A stretch of DNA of 64,000 bases from Acetobacter okinawensis. Lineage in GTDB: Bacteria > Pseudomonadota > Alphaproteobacteria > Acetobacterales > Acetobacteraceae. The notes under the pieces are model-generated. The model was given only the letters and a program-made list of their open reading frames with translations. It was not told the origin of the DNA and made no database searches. The stretch is taken from NCBI RefSeq assembly GCF_002153655.1, contig NZ_JOPJ01000017.1:62001-126000 (forward strand), written 5' to 3'. Within the stretch, counting starts at the first letter, position 1. Each line of letters starts with the position of its first letter. Positions 35,451 to 44,367 of the stretch are shown one piece after another. A program made the translations under genes and the position numbers.

Positions 35451-36262
35451 GATGGATAGGCGGCCAGATCGACCGTCCCTTCAAACGCCATGGTGGCGGA
35501 GCCGGTCATGAGCACATGGTTGGTCTGCTCCGACCATGTAATGTGCAGGGTGCCGCCATCCAGTTCCACCGTGCAGGTGCGCGCAGCAAGCCCGCGCCGC
35601 ACGGCATTGACCACGGCGGCACAGGCACCGGAGCCACAGGCCTCGGTCACGCCTGCGCCACGCTCATGCACCTTCAGGCGCATGTGCTCTGGCGTATCCA
35701 TACGGGCAAAGCCGATGTTGGCACGCTGGGGAAAAAGCGGGTCATGCTCCAGCGCATGCCCCTGCGCCAGCATGGCAAAATCGGACACAAAGAACGTGGC
35801 ATGCGGATTACCCATGGAGGCCGCAGCCGGGTCCCCCGGCAGGGGCAGGTGCAGGGTGTCCACGGCGCGGGCCAGCGGCACGTCCTCCCACCCGGTGCGG
35901 GGTGCCCCCATGTCCACCGTTACCAGCCCGTCGGGTGTGCGGTGGGTGGGCAGCAGGCCCGCAAGGGTTTGCAGCACGGGAGTTGCGTTACCACTGAGCC
36001 GCCACACAAGGTCGGCCACGCAGCGCGAGGCATTGCCGCAGGCCCCGGCCTCCGACCCGTCGGGGTTGAAAAAGCGGACAAACACGTCCGCCCCCTCCGC
36101 AGCAGGCGCGCGCAGGGTGACAAGCTGGTCACAGCCAATACCCCGGCGGCGGTGCGCAAGGGCTGCAATACGGGCCGGGGTGAGCGAGAGGTCACCCGTC
36201 CGCTCGTCCAGGATGACAAAGTCATTCCCCAGACCGTGCATTTTGTAAAAAGAGGTCAGCAT
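35447..36262 (-). CDS. dapF: Diaminopimelate epimerase DapF
   Basis: Interconverts LL- and meso-diaminopimelate for lysine and peptidoglycan. 271 aa from ATG 36262. Start pattern [16 protein letters not shown]. Catalytic cysteines are in [12 protein letters not shown] and [12 protein letters not shown]. Operon dapF-mtaB-ftsY with overlapping ends, a frequent alphaproteobacterial order. Confidence 0.97.
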   Translation of the reverse strand: MLTSFYKMHGLGNDFVILDERTGDLSLTPARIAALAHRRRGIGCDQLVTLRAPAAEGADVFVRFFNPDGSEAGACGNASRCVADLVWRLSGNATPVLQTLAGLLPTHRTPDGLVTVDMGAPRTGWEDVPLARAVDTLHLPLPGDPAAASMGNPHATFFVSDFAMLAQGHALEHDPLFPQRANIGFARMDTPEHMRLKVHERGAGVTEACGSGACAAVVNAVRRGLAARTCTVELDGGTLHITWSEQTNHVLMTGSATMAFEGTVDLAAYPS

Positions 36263-36324
36263 TGCGCGCCTTATATGCCAATTCGGACCGGGATGCCATG
36301 CCCCACCCACACGCCTGAGCGCAC

Positions 36325-36360
36325 GGCAGGCCCTTATGCCAATACCATGGCGGGCCTGCC
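36325..36360. repeat. Inverted repeat between gloA and dapF
   Basis: Nine-base perfect arms GGCAGGCCC (36325-36333) and GGGCCTGCC (36352-36360), 18-base loop, no T-run. Either a weak transcription end for gloA or an operator before dapF. Confidence 0.4.
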
Positions 36361-36388
36361 CCTGTCCCGGCCCATATGGGCGGGCAGG

Positions 36389-36790
36389 TCAGATAAAGCG
36401 GCCGGGTGCGCCGCGTTGCAGCACTTCAATCTTATACCCATCCGGGTCGGTCAGGAAGAAAAACTGCCCGACCACCGTGCCGTTGTGCTGCAGGGTCTTA
36501 ACATCCGTCACCGTATACCCCAGCGCACTGATCCGCGCATGCTCGGCCTGCACATCCTCCACCGAAACCGCAAGATGGCCGTAGCCATCCCCCAGCGCAT
36601 AGGGTTGGGTCCGCCCGTGGTTGATGGTCAGCTCCAGCTCAAAGCTCTGCTCGGCATTGGCCAGATAAAGCAGTGTAAAACTATCAAACTCAAACCGCCC
36701 CACAGGAGCAAGTCCCAGCGTATTGGCATAAAACGCAGTGGACCTGTGCTCATCCAGTACGCGCAACATGCTGTGGATCATTCTGGCCAT
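36389..36790 (-). CDS. gloA: Lactoylglutathione lyase (glyoxalase I)
   Basis: Converts the methylglyoxal-glutathione adduct to S-lactoylglutathione. 133 aa. Metal ligands His6, Glu53, His72 and Glu122 fall where the E. coli enzyme has its nickel ligands. The motifs ELELTINHG, GYGHLAVSV and DPDGYKIEVLQ are typical. AAAGGAAG ribosome site. Single gene, divergent from the porin gene. Confidence 0.95.
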   Translation of the reverse strand: MARMIHSMLRVLDEHRSTAFYANTLGLAPVGRFEFDSFTLLYLANAEQSFELELTINHGRTQPYALGDGYGHLAVSVEDVQAEHARISALGYTVTDVKTLQHNGTVVGQFFFLTDPDGYKIEVLQRGAPGRFI

Positions 36791-36913
36791 GCTAGACTTC
36801 CTTTTCCCCGATGCTCAGTTTTTTCAAACTCTATTGCGCCTTCTTTAGCGCCAGCCGCGTTTGTTCTGAAATTATTTTTTAAACAGACGGCTCTTTACTA
36901 AGGGGAGACAAAA

Positions 36914-36961
36914 ATGGTTCAGATCAGAGCAGGTTCCCGCGTAACACTTGCCAGAAAATGA
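36914..36961 (+). CDS. Possible 15-residue leader peptide ahead of porin gene
   Basis: ATG 36914 to TGA 36961, product MVQIRAGSRVTLARK. It has a far better ribosome site (AGGGGAG, 36901-36907, 6-base gap) than the porin start, and its stop is only 7 bases before the porin ATG at 36969. That geometry fits translational coupling or attenuation. Not supported by any family. Confidence 0.4.
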   Translation: MVQIRAGSRVTLARK

Positions 36962-36968
36962 AGAGAGC

Positions 36969-38873
36969 ATGCGCATCTTTCAGTCCCTGCACGCCTCTTG
37001 GGCGCATTGCATGAAAAAACGCCTGTGTATGGGCACGGTGCTGGCCTCCGGCCCGCTGCTGCTCTGCCTTGGCGCACCCGCCATGGCAGCGGGGGACGAT
37101 GCATCGCTCGATGCGCTGGAACAGCAGATCTCGCGCATTCAGTCCGAACAGCGCGCGCTGCAAAAAGCCCTTGTCAGTGTGCAAAAGCAGATTGCCGCCC
37201 ACCGCACCGTGGCCCACGCAGGCAATGCGGCCGCACACCACGGCATGGCGGCCCACCAGCTTGCCAGCGTGGACGCCGCCGACCACGAGGCAGGGATTGC
37301 CGTAGCCTCCACCGAGCATGAGGAAGAACCCGCCCCCCACCACCTTGGCGCTAACGGGCACTTCCATGCCAGCGGGCCGGACGCCCAGCCCGTGTTTGGT
37401 GGGGCGGAAGACACCCCGACTGTGGAATCCGTAGTGGGCCACCGCGCAGAAGACATTATCTCCCGCGTGGCGGAAAACGGCGTTGGCCCCCACTCGCGCG
37501 AAACAGCGGGCGCGCAGGCCGCCGGTGCGCTGGGCGACCACGGGGTGTTCCACCTTGGCCCCGTCACCCTTATTCTGGGTGGGTTCATTGACGCATCAGC
37601 GGTGGAGAGCAACCGCCACACCGCCAGCGGCACCTTCAACTTCTGGCAGGCGACCCCGTTCAAGAACGAACCGCGCTACCACACCGACAATTTTGACGGC
37701 AGCGCGCGCTACAGCCGCCTCTCGCTCATGGCGCGCGGGAATGTGGACAAATACTCCACCATCTCCGGCGTGTTTGAAATGGACTTTGGCGCAGGGGCCG
37801 CCACCACCGATGCGTATGAGAGCAACAGCTACGCTTTTCGTATGCGGCAGGCCTATCTTGCGTATGACAACAGCAAGGAGAACTTCCACTTCCTTGCCGG
37901 TCAGGCGTGGAGCATGCTTACCCCCGGACGTGTAGGGATTATCCCCCGACAGGAAAGCCTGCCCGAAACCATAGAATCCTCCATGCTGGTCGGGCAGACA
38001 TGGGCGCGGCAGTTGCAGTTCCGCTTTGTAAAAGACTTCCTCAACCACCGCCTGTGGACCGGCCTGTCGATTGAAAACTCGGCAACGCTGTACAGCACAA
38101 ACGGGTTTGCCGCTGGCTCCACGGACGGGCAGGTCATTATGCCCGGCGGGCAGACGGTCACCGTTGGCTCCGCTGGTACGGGCCTGACCAACAACGCCCT
38201 CTTCCCCAACGAGATCGCCCCCGATGTGATTGGCAAGATCGCATGGGACCCGCACTGGGGCCATTACGAGGTGGAGGGTATTCTCCACTTCCCGCATGAC
38301 CGCGTGTCCACCCTTGGGGCAGGCAAAAACCACACCGCCGTGGGTGGCGGGGGTGGCGGGTCCATGATTCTGCCGGTAGTCCCGCACAAGGTGGAAGTCC
38401 GGCTGGCGGGCCTTGCGGGCTACGGTATTGGCCGCTACGGCTCCGTGCTGCTGCCCGATGCAACACTCAAGTCCAACGGTGCGCCCTCCCCGCTGTTTTC
38501 CATGCAGGGAACGGCAGGAATTATCGCCCACCCCAACCCGCTCATTGACGTGTATGGCTATTTTGGCTACCAACAGGCCGGTCGCAGCTACTTCTCTGAA
38601 GGTGGCACCCCCTATGGTTATGGCAATCCTGGCTATAACAGCGCCGGGTGCTATACCGAATTGGGCAGTTGTGACGCTGGCAGTAACATCCATAGTGTTA
38701 TGGAAGCCACAGTCGGAGCGTGGTATCGTTTCCTTAAAGGTCGTTACGGCACGGTAGAAGGTGGTGTGCAGCTTGCCTACTCGCGTATTCATGCGTGGGA
38801 GGGCAACGGCGGCGCGCCAGACACCAGCCTGAGCGAAGTCTTTATGGATTTCCGTTACCTACCCTTCCAGTAA
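36969..38873 (+). CDS. Porin-like outer membrane protein
   Basis: 634 aa from ATG 36969; ATG 37011 is an alternative that still leaves a full signal peptide (cleavage after APAMA). A coiled coil follows (LDALEQQISRIQSEQRALQK), then a His/Ala-rich linker. From about residue 200 there is a beta-barrel pattern of alternating residues (RYSRLSLMARGNVDKYSTIS, YAFRMRQAYLAYDNSKENFH) ending in FMDFRYLPFQ with terminal aromatic residues. It resembles large alphaproteobacterial porins with an N-terminal periplasmic coiled coil that could bind peptidoglycan. Substrate not known. Confidence 0.82.
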   Translation: MRIFQSLHASWAHCMKKRLCMGTVLASGPLLLCLGAPAMAAGDDASLDALEQQISRIQSEQRALQKALVSVQKQIAAHRTVAHAGNAAAHHGMAAHQLASVDAADHEAGIAVASTEHEEEPAPHHLGANGHFHASGPDAQPVFGGAEDTPTVESVVGHRAEDIISRVAENGVGPHSRETAGAQAAGALGDHGVFHLGPVTLILGGFIDASAVESNRHTASGTFNFWQATPFKNEPRYHTDNFDGSARYSRLSLMARGNVDKYSTISGVFEMDFGAGAATTDAYESNSYAFRMRQAYLAYDNSKENFHFLAGQAWSMLTPGRVGIIPRQESLPETIESSMLVGQTWARQLQFRFVKDFLNHRLWTGLSIENSATLYSTNGFAAGSTDGQVIMPGGQTVTVGSAGTGLTNNALFPNEIAPDVIGKIAWDPHWGHYEVEGILHFPHDRVSTLGAGKNHTAVGGGGGGSMILPVVPHKVEVRLAGLAGYGIGRYGSVLLPDATLKSNGAPSPLFSMQGTAGIIAHPNPLIDVYGYFGYQQAGRSYFSEGGTPYGYGNPGYNSAGCYTELGSCDAGSNIHSVMEATVGAWYRFLKGRYGTVEGGVQLAYSRIHAWEGNGGAPDTSLSEVFMDFRYLPFQ

Positions 38874-39002
38874 GGATGTCTTTTACAGGTTGCCGGGGTG
38901 CAGCGGGTCCGCAGCACACAGCCCCGACACAAGAGAGAGGTCTTTCCGGACAGGACGCTTTATTCCCCTCTCTCTTGCCTGCATTGTCTGGACCTCATTT
39001 AT

Positions 39003-40766
39003 ATGCCTTTTCAAAATGCTCCCGCCCCGCTCGCTCAGGCTCTGGCCGCGCGCGGGTTTGAAGCCCCGACCTCCGTTCAGGCCGCCATTCTGGCCGATGA
39101 CGCAAAAGGCCGCGACCTGCTTGTTTCCGCCCGCACGGGTTCGGGCAAAACGGTAGCCTTCGGCCTTTCCCTTGCTGACACGCTGCTCAACGGCGCAGAC
39201 CGCTGCGGCCCCTCCGGCGCACCGCTCGCACTGGTCATTGCCCCCACGCGTGAACTCGCCCTACAGGTCCGCAGCGAACTGGAATGGCTGTACGCCAAGA
39301 CCGGCGCACGCATTGTCTCCTGCGTTGGCGGCATGGAACCCCGGACGGAAGCCCGCCACCTGTCTGCTGGCTGCCACATTGTTGTCGGCACCCCCGGCCG
39401 CCTGTGCGACCACCTCAAGCGCGGCAACCTCGACCTGTCGCAGCTCAAGGCCGCCGTGCTGGACGAAGCGGACGAAATGCTCGACCTCGGGTTCCGTGAC
39501 GAGCTGGAAACCCTGCTGGACGCCACCCCCAAGGACCGCCGCACGCTGCTGTTCTCCGCCACCATTGCGCGTGAGATCGCAGGCCTTGCCAAGCGCTACC
39601 AGCATGACGCCCTGCGCGTGGATACGGTTGGCCCCAACGCCGCCCATACCGACATCACCTACCGTGGCGTGCTGGTGGACCAGGGCGATATGGCCCGCGC
39701 CGTCGTCAACGTGCTGCGTCTGGTCGAATCCCCCTCCGCCATTGTGTTCTGCCACACGCGTGAGGCTGTGCGTCAGCTCCAGAGCATCCTGACCGAACGT
39801 GGCTTTGCCTCTGTCGCCATTTCGGGCGATCTGGGGCAGAACGAGCGCACCCGCGCCATTGAGAGCCTGCGCCACGGGCAGGCCCGTGTGTGCGTGGCCA
39901 CCGACGTGGCCGCACGCGGGATTGATATTCCCGACCTTGGGCTGGTTATCCACGCAAGCCTACCGTCCAACCCCGCTACCCTGCTGCACCGCTCGGGCCG
40001 TACGGGCCGCGCGGGCAAAAAGGGTACCTGCGTCCTGCTGGTCCCGCCCTCACGCCGTCGTCTGGCCGAGCGCCTGTTGCAGGCTGCCAAGGTCACGGCA
40101 GAATGGAGTGGTGCTCCCACACCACAGGCCATTGCCGAGGCCGATGCAGAGCGTCTGCTGGGTGCGCACTTCCTCTCGCTCCCCCCATCAGAGAACGAGA
40201 ACATTCAGGCGCTGACCGCCCGCCTTGTGGCCGAGCACACACCCGAGCAGCTTGCAACCGCCCTTGTGGGCATGTGGCGCAAAAGCCTGCCCGAACCCGC
40301 ACAGCTGCGCGTGATTACACCAGACGCCACCCGCACCCGTGGCCCACGCGACGAAAACGCCCCCCCGCGCGAGCCGCGTGAACGCGCACCGGAGATGAAC
40401 GGGAGCTGGTTCCGCCTGTCCGTTGGCCGGGCAGACCGGGCAGACCCCAAATGGCTGGTGCCCGTGCTGTGCCGCCTTGGAGGCATTAAAAAGCAGGACA
40501 TCGGGGCAATCCGCATTGTGAATGACCATACGCTGGTGGAAATTGCACAGGACAAGGCTGAACGCTTTGCCGCCTGCGCCGCTGCCGCCGATGCGGATGA
40601 AATGACCGTGGAACCCGCAGCAGCCCCCCGCAAAGGCCCGCCCGGCGCAGGTGGCGGTGGCCGCCCCTTTGGCGAACGCCGTGGCCCGCCCAAAGGCCGC
40701 GCCAATTTTGACCGCAAAGGCCCGCCTGCAGGCAAGACCGGCGCATCCTCACGCAAGCGCAAGTAA
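39003..40766 (+). CDS. DEAD-box RNA helicase with DbpA-type RNA-binding domain
   Basis: ATP-dependent RNA unwinding, probably in ribosome assembly or RNA decay. 587 aa from ATG 39003. Helicase motifs in order: SVQAAIL (Q motif), ARTGSGKT, PTRELALQ, TPGR, DEAD, SAT, then HRSGRTGRAG. After the core comes a DbpA-like domain (GSWFRLSVGRADRADPKWLV, LCRLGGIKKQDIGAIRI), which in DbpA binds 23S rRNA. The tail is Gly/Arg/Lys/Pro-rich. No strong ribosome site. Could be called DeaD/CsdA; I leave the symbol open. Confidence 0.93.
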   Translation: MPFQNAPAPLAQALAARGFEAPTSVQAAILADDAKGRDLLVSARTGSGKTVAFGLSLADTLLNGADRCGPSGAPLALVIAPTRELALQVRSELEWLYAKTGARIVSCVGGMEPRTEARHLSAGCHIVVGTPGRLCDHLKRGNLDLSQLKAAVLDEADEMLDLGFRDELETLLDATPKDRRTLLFSATIAREIAGLAKRYQHDALRVDTVGPNAAHTDITYRGVLVDQGDMARAVVNVLRLVESPSAIVFCHTREAVRQLQSILTERGFASVAISGDLGQNERTRAIESLRHGQARVCVATDVAARGIDIPDLGLVIHASLPSNPATLLHRSGRTGRAGKKGTCVLLVPPSRRRLAERLLQAAKVTAEWSGAPTPQAIAEADAERLLGAHFLSLPPSENENIQALTARLVAEHTPEQLATALVGMWRKSLPEPAQLRVITPDATRTRGPRDENAPPREPRERAPEMNGSWFRLSVGRADRADPKWLVPVLCRLGGIKKQDIGAIRIVNDHTLVEIAQDKAERFAACAAAADADEMTVEPAAAPRKGPPGAGGGGRPFGERRGPPKGRANFDRKGPPAGKTGASSRKRK

Positions 40767-40796
40767 CACGCCCCCCACCCGTCAGGGGTGGGGATA

Positions 40797-40837
40797 CAAA
40801 AAAGGCTGCTCCCGGTAAGGGGGCAGCCTTTTTTTAT
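40797..40837. terminator. Bidirectional intrinsic terminator
   Basis: Stem AAAGGCTGCTCCC / GGGGGCAGCCTTT with loop GGTAA (one G-T pair), A-run before and T-run after. Serves the helicase gene on the plus strand and the exported repeat protein on the minus strand. Confidence 0.9.
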
Positions 40838-40870
40838 GCTCCGGGCCTAAACCCGCAGCCTTACCCGACC

Positions 40871-41356
40871 TTACAGGGAGGGCAAGGACGGAATGGACGG
40901 CAGGGTCGTTGCTTTTTTCACGCGGTCCTGCACATTTTTTTCAGCATTGTTCACGCTGTTGCCTGCGTTGGTCAGCTTGTCACGCTGCGCCAGAATTTTC
41001 TGGCGTTCAGCCGTGCTCGCGTTGTTCCAGCGTTCCTTTACGGTTTTTTCCGCATTGTTCAGCTTTTCTGTCGCGTTTGCACCCGTGCTGGTCAGCGCGC
41101 CCCCTTTGGCGAGCAGTTTTTCACGCTCGGCTTCGGTCGCATTGTTCCAGCGCTGTTTGGCCTGATCGCGCACGCCATTCACCAGCTGGTTGCCCGAGTT
41201 CTTGGCGGAATCCTTGGCAGAACTCACCTGATTGGAGACATCCTGCTGGATGCACCCGCTCAGCGACAGGCACGGATCGGCATGCGCTACAGACGCGGCA
41301 CCCGCAAAGGCAACCAGAGGCAGGCCCAGAAGCGCAATTTTCCGAATAGAGAACAT
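40871..41356 (-). CDS. Exported helical protein with two internal repeats
   Basis: 161 aa from ATG 41356 (AGGAAAGGAAT ribosome site). A Sec signal spans residues 1-26 (VAHADP). The mature protein is helical and highly polar, with two cysteines near its start (CLSLSGC). A motif occurs twice, RWNNATEAEREKLLAKGGAL and RWNNASTAERQKILAQRDKL, about 45 residues apart, each followed by Asn/Ala-rich linker. Not a recognised family; looks like a periplasmic coiled-coil or surface-binding protein. Confidence 0.85.
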   Translation of the reverse strand: MFSIRKIALLGLPLVAFAGAASVAHADPCLSLSGCIQQDVSNQVSSAKDSAKNSGNQLVNGVRDQAKQRWNNATEAEREKLLAKGGALTSTGANATEKLNNAEKTVKERWNNASTAERQKILAQRDKLTNAGNSVNNAEKNVQDRVKKATTLPSIPSLPSL

Positions 41357-41517
41357 CAATATTCCTTTCCTGTGTTCCACGCCCTCACAGCGCGAACATG
41401 CGGTTATGTGTAAGACATGCGATTGAGGCAAAAAATAGTCCACCCCACCCTTGCAGGAACACGTTTGCACACGCAGCATGGCTACAGACCGCAAGCCCAC
41501 AAAGGAAGACCCAAATC

Positions 41518-43089
41518 TTGACCACACACCCAAGACCCCACCACCGCACCCCCATACGCGCTGGCCTGTGGGCCGGTCTGCCCCTTTGCGTGGCTTTGTG
41601 CCTGTCCACCTCCGCCCTTGCCGCCCCCCCAACCACACCCGCCAAAACCGAAGCCGCACAGGCCAGCCAGACGCCCGATGGCACGGACACGTTCCACGAT
41701 GCCGCCGCCCTGCTGCCCAAGGATTCCATCACCCACCACAACGGCACCTTTGGTGGGCAAAAAATGACCTACACCGCAACCGCAGGCACGCTGACCCTGC
41801 GTGATGATGCGGGCAAGCCCACGGCGCGCATGTTCTACACCGCCTACACGCGGGACGGGGCGGACCCTGCGCACAGGCCGGTCGTCTATTTTTTTAACGG
41901 GGGACCGGGGGCTGCCACCGCCTATCTGCACCTTGGGGCGGCAGGGCCGGTCATGCTCGACTTCCCCACCGGTAACCCTGCCGATGGGGCCAATGCCCAG
42001 ATCAAACCCAACCCCGAAAGCTGGCTGGGTGCGGCTGATCTAGTCTTTTTGGATGCACCGGGCACAGGCTGGTCAGTCCCCACCGACCCCAAACAGGCAG
42101 ACAAGCAGTTTTATGGCGTACGTCAGGATGCCAAAACCTTTGCCAAGGCCATTCAGCTCTGGGCCAGCACCAACAAACGCCTGACCTCCCCCCGCTACCT
42201 TGCGGGGGAAAGCTATGGCGGCCTGCGCGCCATAGAGGTGGCCAACGCACTGGCCGAGGACCAGAACTTTCTGCTCAACGGCCTTGTCATGATCTCCCCG
42301 GCACTGGATATGACCCTGCTGGATACGGAAAATGACATTCTGGCCGAAGCCTTTGTCCTGCCCTCGCTTGAGGCCGCCAATCTGGCACTCCAGCACAAGC
42401 TCACCCCCGAGAACCTGAGCCAGCATCTGGACAAGGCCTACCAGTACGCCGTGGGGCCGTACCTGAGCACGCTGGCAGGCACACCCCCTACGGGCGATGC
42501 CGCAGATGATTTTTACGAGGCCGTAGCCACCCACACCGGCATTGAGCAGGACATTATTGCCAAACAGCGCGGCATGCCCCGACCCGAAGCACACGACATT
42601 CGCAGCCGCGATGGGCGACTGTACTCGCTGTATGATGCCACACTCTCCATTGCCGACCCCTTCCCCGAAGGGGTGGACAACGCCCAAAGCCCCGAACCCA
42701 CGCTGGACGGGTTTGGCCACGCCTATGGCACCGCCTTTGAGCAGTATGCCGCAACCGAACTGCGCTACCAGACAGAGCTGAGCTACAACCTGCTCAACTA
42801 CGCCATCAGTCAGGCATGGGACTACCGCGACACCAACGCCCCAATCGTGCGGCCCATCCCCACCCTACGCCGCCTGCTGGCCATTAACCCCACCTTGCGG
42901 GTGTTCATTGCCAACGGGGCGTATGACCTTGTGTGCCCCTATGCCTCATCCCGCTGGGTGGCGGAGCATATTCCCGTAGGGCATGGGCGGATTGGGCTGC
43001 ATGTATACCCCGGCGGGCACATGCTCTACACCCGCCCGGACAGCCGCGCAGCCCTTGCGCGCGATGTCCGCACCTTTCTCGCCCCCTGA
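41518..43089 (+). CDS. Secreted S10-family serine carboxypeptidase
   Basis: Predicted exopeptidase acting in the periplasm or outside. 523 aa. Start taken as TTG 41518 because AAAGGAAG lies 8-9 bases upstream and the product then has a clean signal peptide (AGLWAGLPLCVALCLSTSAL, cleavage near ALAAP). An ATG at 41398 would add 40 unlikely residues. Catalytic triad: Ser232 in GESYGG, Asp470 in NGAYDLVCP, His501 in YPGGHM. The oxyanion region FFNGGPGA is present. Single gene. Confidence 0.92.
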   Translation: MTTHPRPHHRTPIRAGLWAGLPLCVALCLSTSALAAPPTTPAKTEAAQASQTPDGTDTFHDAAALLPKDSITHHNGTFGGQKMTYTATAGTLTLRDDAGKPTARMFYTAYTRDGADPAHRPVVYFFNGGPGAATAYLHLGAAGPVMLDFPTGNPADGANAQIKPNPESWLGAADLVFLDAPGTGWSVPTDPKQADKQFYGVRQDAKTFAKAIQLWASTNKRLTSPRYLAGESYGGLRAIEVANALAEDQNFLLNGLVMISPALDMTLLDTENDILAEAFVLPSLEAANLALQHKLTPENLSQHLDKAYQYAVGPYLSTLAGTPPTGDAADDFYEAVATHTGIEQDIIAKQRGMPRPEAHDIRSRDGRLYSLYDATLSIADPFPEGVDNAQSPEPTLDGFGHAYGTAFEQYAATELRYQTELSYNLLNYAISQAWDYRDTNAPIVRPIPTLRRLLAINPTLRVFIANGAYDLVCPYASSRWVAEHIPVGHGRIGLHVYPGGHMLYTRPDSRAALARDVRTFLAP

Positions 43090-43131
43090 GCGCCACATGC
43101 GCCGCTCAGGCGGCGCGCCCCAAACGCAAAA

Positions 43132-43161
43132 CGGGCGGGGGGACCAAAATCCCCCCGCCCG
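43132..43161 (-). terminator. Intrinsic terminator of rplM-rpsI
   Basis: Perfect 12-base stem CGGGCGGGGGGA / TCCCCCCGCCCG with a 6-base loop. On the minus strand it is followed by TTTTGCGTTT. 33 bases after the rpsI stop. Confidence 0.85.
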
Positions 43162-43194
43162 CCTGCCGAACGAAAAACCGAAGTCCGTACCGGA

Positions 43195-43683
43195 TCAGCG
43201 CTTGCTGAACTGGAAGGAACGACGGGCTTTGGCGCGACCGTACTTTTTACGTTCAACCTGACGCGAATCGCGGGTCAGGAAGCCAGCAGCCTTAAGGATG
43301 CTGCGCAGTTCGGGTTCGTAGTGGGTCAGCGCACGGCTGATGCCGTGACGGACCGCACCAGCCTGACCGGACAGACCACCACCGGTTACGGTGCAGACCA
43401 CGTCAAACTGGTTGTAACGGTCGGATACGAGGAAGGGCTGGCTGAGCAGCATGCGCAGCACGGGGCGTGCGAAATACTGAACAACCGGACGGCCGTTAAC
43501 GGTGACTTCACCTTTACCCGGCTTGATCCATACGCGGGCCACGGCGTCCTTACGACGGCCAGTGGCGTAGGAGCGGCCCTGTGCGTCACGCTTTGCTTCG
43601 TAAACCGGAGCGGAATCGGCCAGAACCGGTGCAACGGTCTTCAGATCGGCCAGCGTGCCTGTGCGTTCCTGAGTTTCAGACAT
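43195..43683 (-). CDS. rpsI: Ribosomal protein S9
   Basis: Small-subunit protein whose C-terminus reaches the P-site tRNA. 162 aa; the first 35 residues are an N-terminal extension ([20 protein letters not shown]) usual in alphaproteobacteria. Core: [35 protein letters not shown]. End: [17 protein letters not shown] with the invariant terminal Lys-Arg. Four bases after rplM. Confidence 0.98.
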   Translation of the reverse strand: MSETQERTGTLADLKTVAPVLADSAPVYEAKRDAQGRSYATGRRKDAVARVWIKPGKGEVTVNGRPVVQYFARPVLRMLLSQPFLVSDRYNQFDVVCTVTGGGLSGQAGAVRHGISRALTHYEPELRSILKAAGFLTRDSRQVERKKYGRAKARRSFQFSKR

Positions 43684-43687
43684 TGTC

Positions 43688-44164
43688 TCAGCCCTTCTGA
43701 GCGTTAACGACGTTCTTGCGGTTCATGCCCGCAACGTCAAGCACCTGGGGGGTCTGACCACCGTGGGGGTGTTCAGCGCCAGCATACACATGCAGGTTGC
43801 GCATCTGCTCACGCTGGAGCGGACCACGCGTAATCATGCGTTCAACGGCTTTTTCAACCAGGTGGCCGGGGTGCTTGCCGGTCAGGCGCTGCGTGACCGT
43901 ACGGGTCTTGATGCCGCCAGCATAGCCGGTGTGGTAGTGGAAAAGCTTCTGGCTCGCCTTGTTGCCGGTCAGCGCCACTTTTTCGGCGTTGATGACAACA
44001 ACGTGGTCGCCGCAATCTACATGCGGGGTGAACTGAGGCTTGTGCTTGCCGCGCAGGCGCGTGGCGATGATGACGGCGAGACGACCAAGAGCGAGACCTT
44101 CGGCATCGATCAGGATCCAGTTCTTCGTCACCTCCGCGGGCTTCAGCGAGAGGGTGGTCTTCAT
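43688..44164 (-). CDS. rplM: Ribosomal protein L13
   Basis: Large-subunit assembly protein. 158 aa. Typical features: [40 protein letters not shown], and [20 protein letters not shown] followed by [14 protein letters not shown]. First gene of rplM-rpsI, with a good promoter about 40 bases upstream. Confidence 0.98.
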   Translation of the reverse strand: MKTTLSLKPAEVTKNWILIDAEGLALGRLAVIIATRLRGKHKPQFTPHVDCGDHVVVINAEKVALTGNKASQKLFHYHTGYAGGIKTRTVTQRLTGKHPGHLVEKAVERMITRGPLQREQMRNLHVYAGAEHPHGGQTPQVLDVAGMNRKNVVNAQKG

Positions 44165-44205
44165 GACACTGATTCCATATGAGAACAGTTACGTATTGAT
44201 GGCGC

Positions 44206-44234
44206 CTTATGATGTGCGCGCATCCAACCGTCAA
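44206..44234 (-). promoter_or_regulatory. Predicted promoter of rplM-rpsI
   Basis: Minus-strand -35 TTGACG (44229-44234) and -10 CATAAG (44206-44211) with a 17-base spacer. Transcription would start near 44199, giving a leader of about 35 bases. Confidence 0.6.
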
Positions 44235-44292
44235 GTGCTTTTGCACTTAATGACCGTATTTTCAGGCAGTTTTCTCTAGGTAACATGTTACC
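44233..44292. repeat. Two perfect palindromes upstream of the rplM promoter
   Basis: AAGTGC-TTTT-GCACTT at 44233-44248 and the uninterrupted palindrome GGTAACATGTTACC at 44279-44292. They lie between rplM and the divergent gene at 44368. Candidate operator sites; the second has the form of a dimeric repressor site. Confidence 0.5.
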
Positions 44293-44367
44293 GTGCCGCC
44301 GCTTGCCCGCCTCCCCCGCATGCACTAAAGCAGAAGATTGTGGTGCAAACAGCAGGATTTCCAACGC

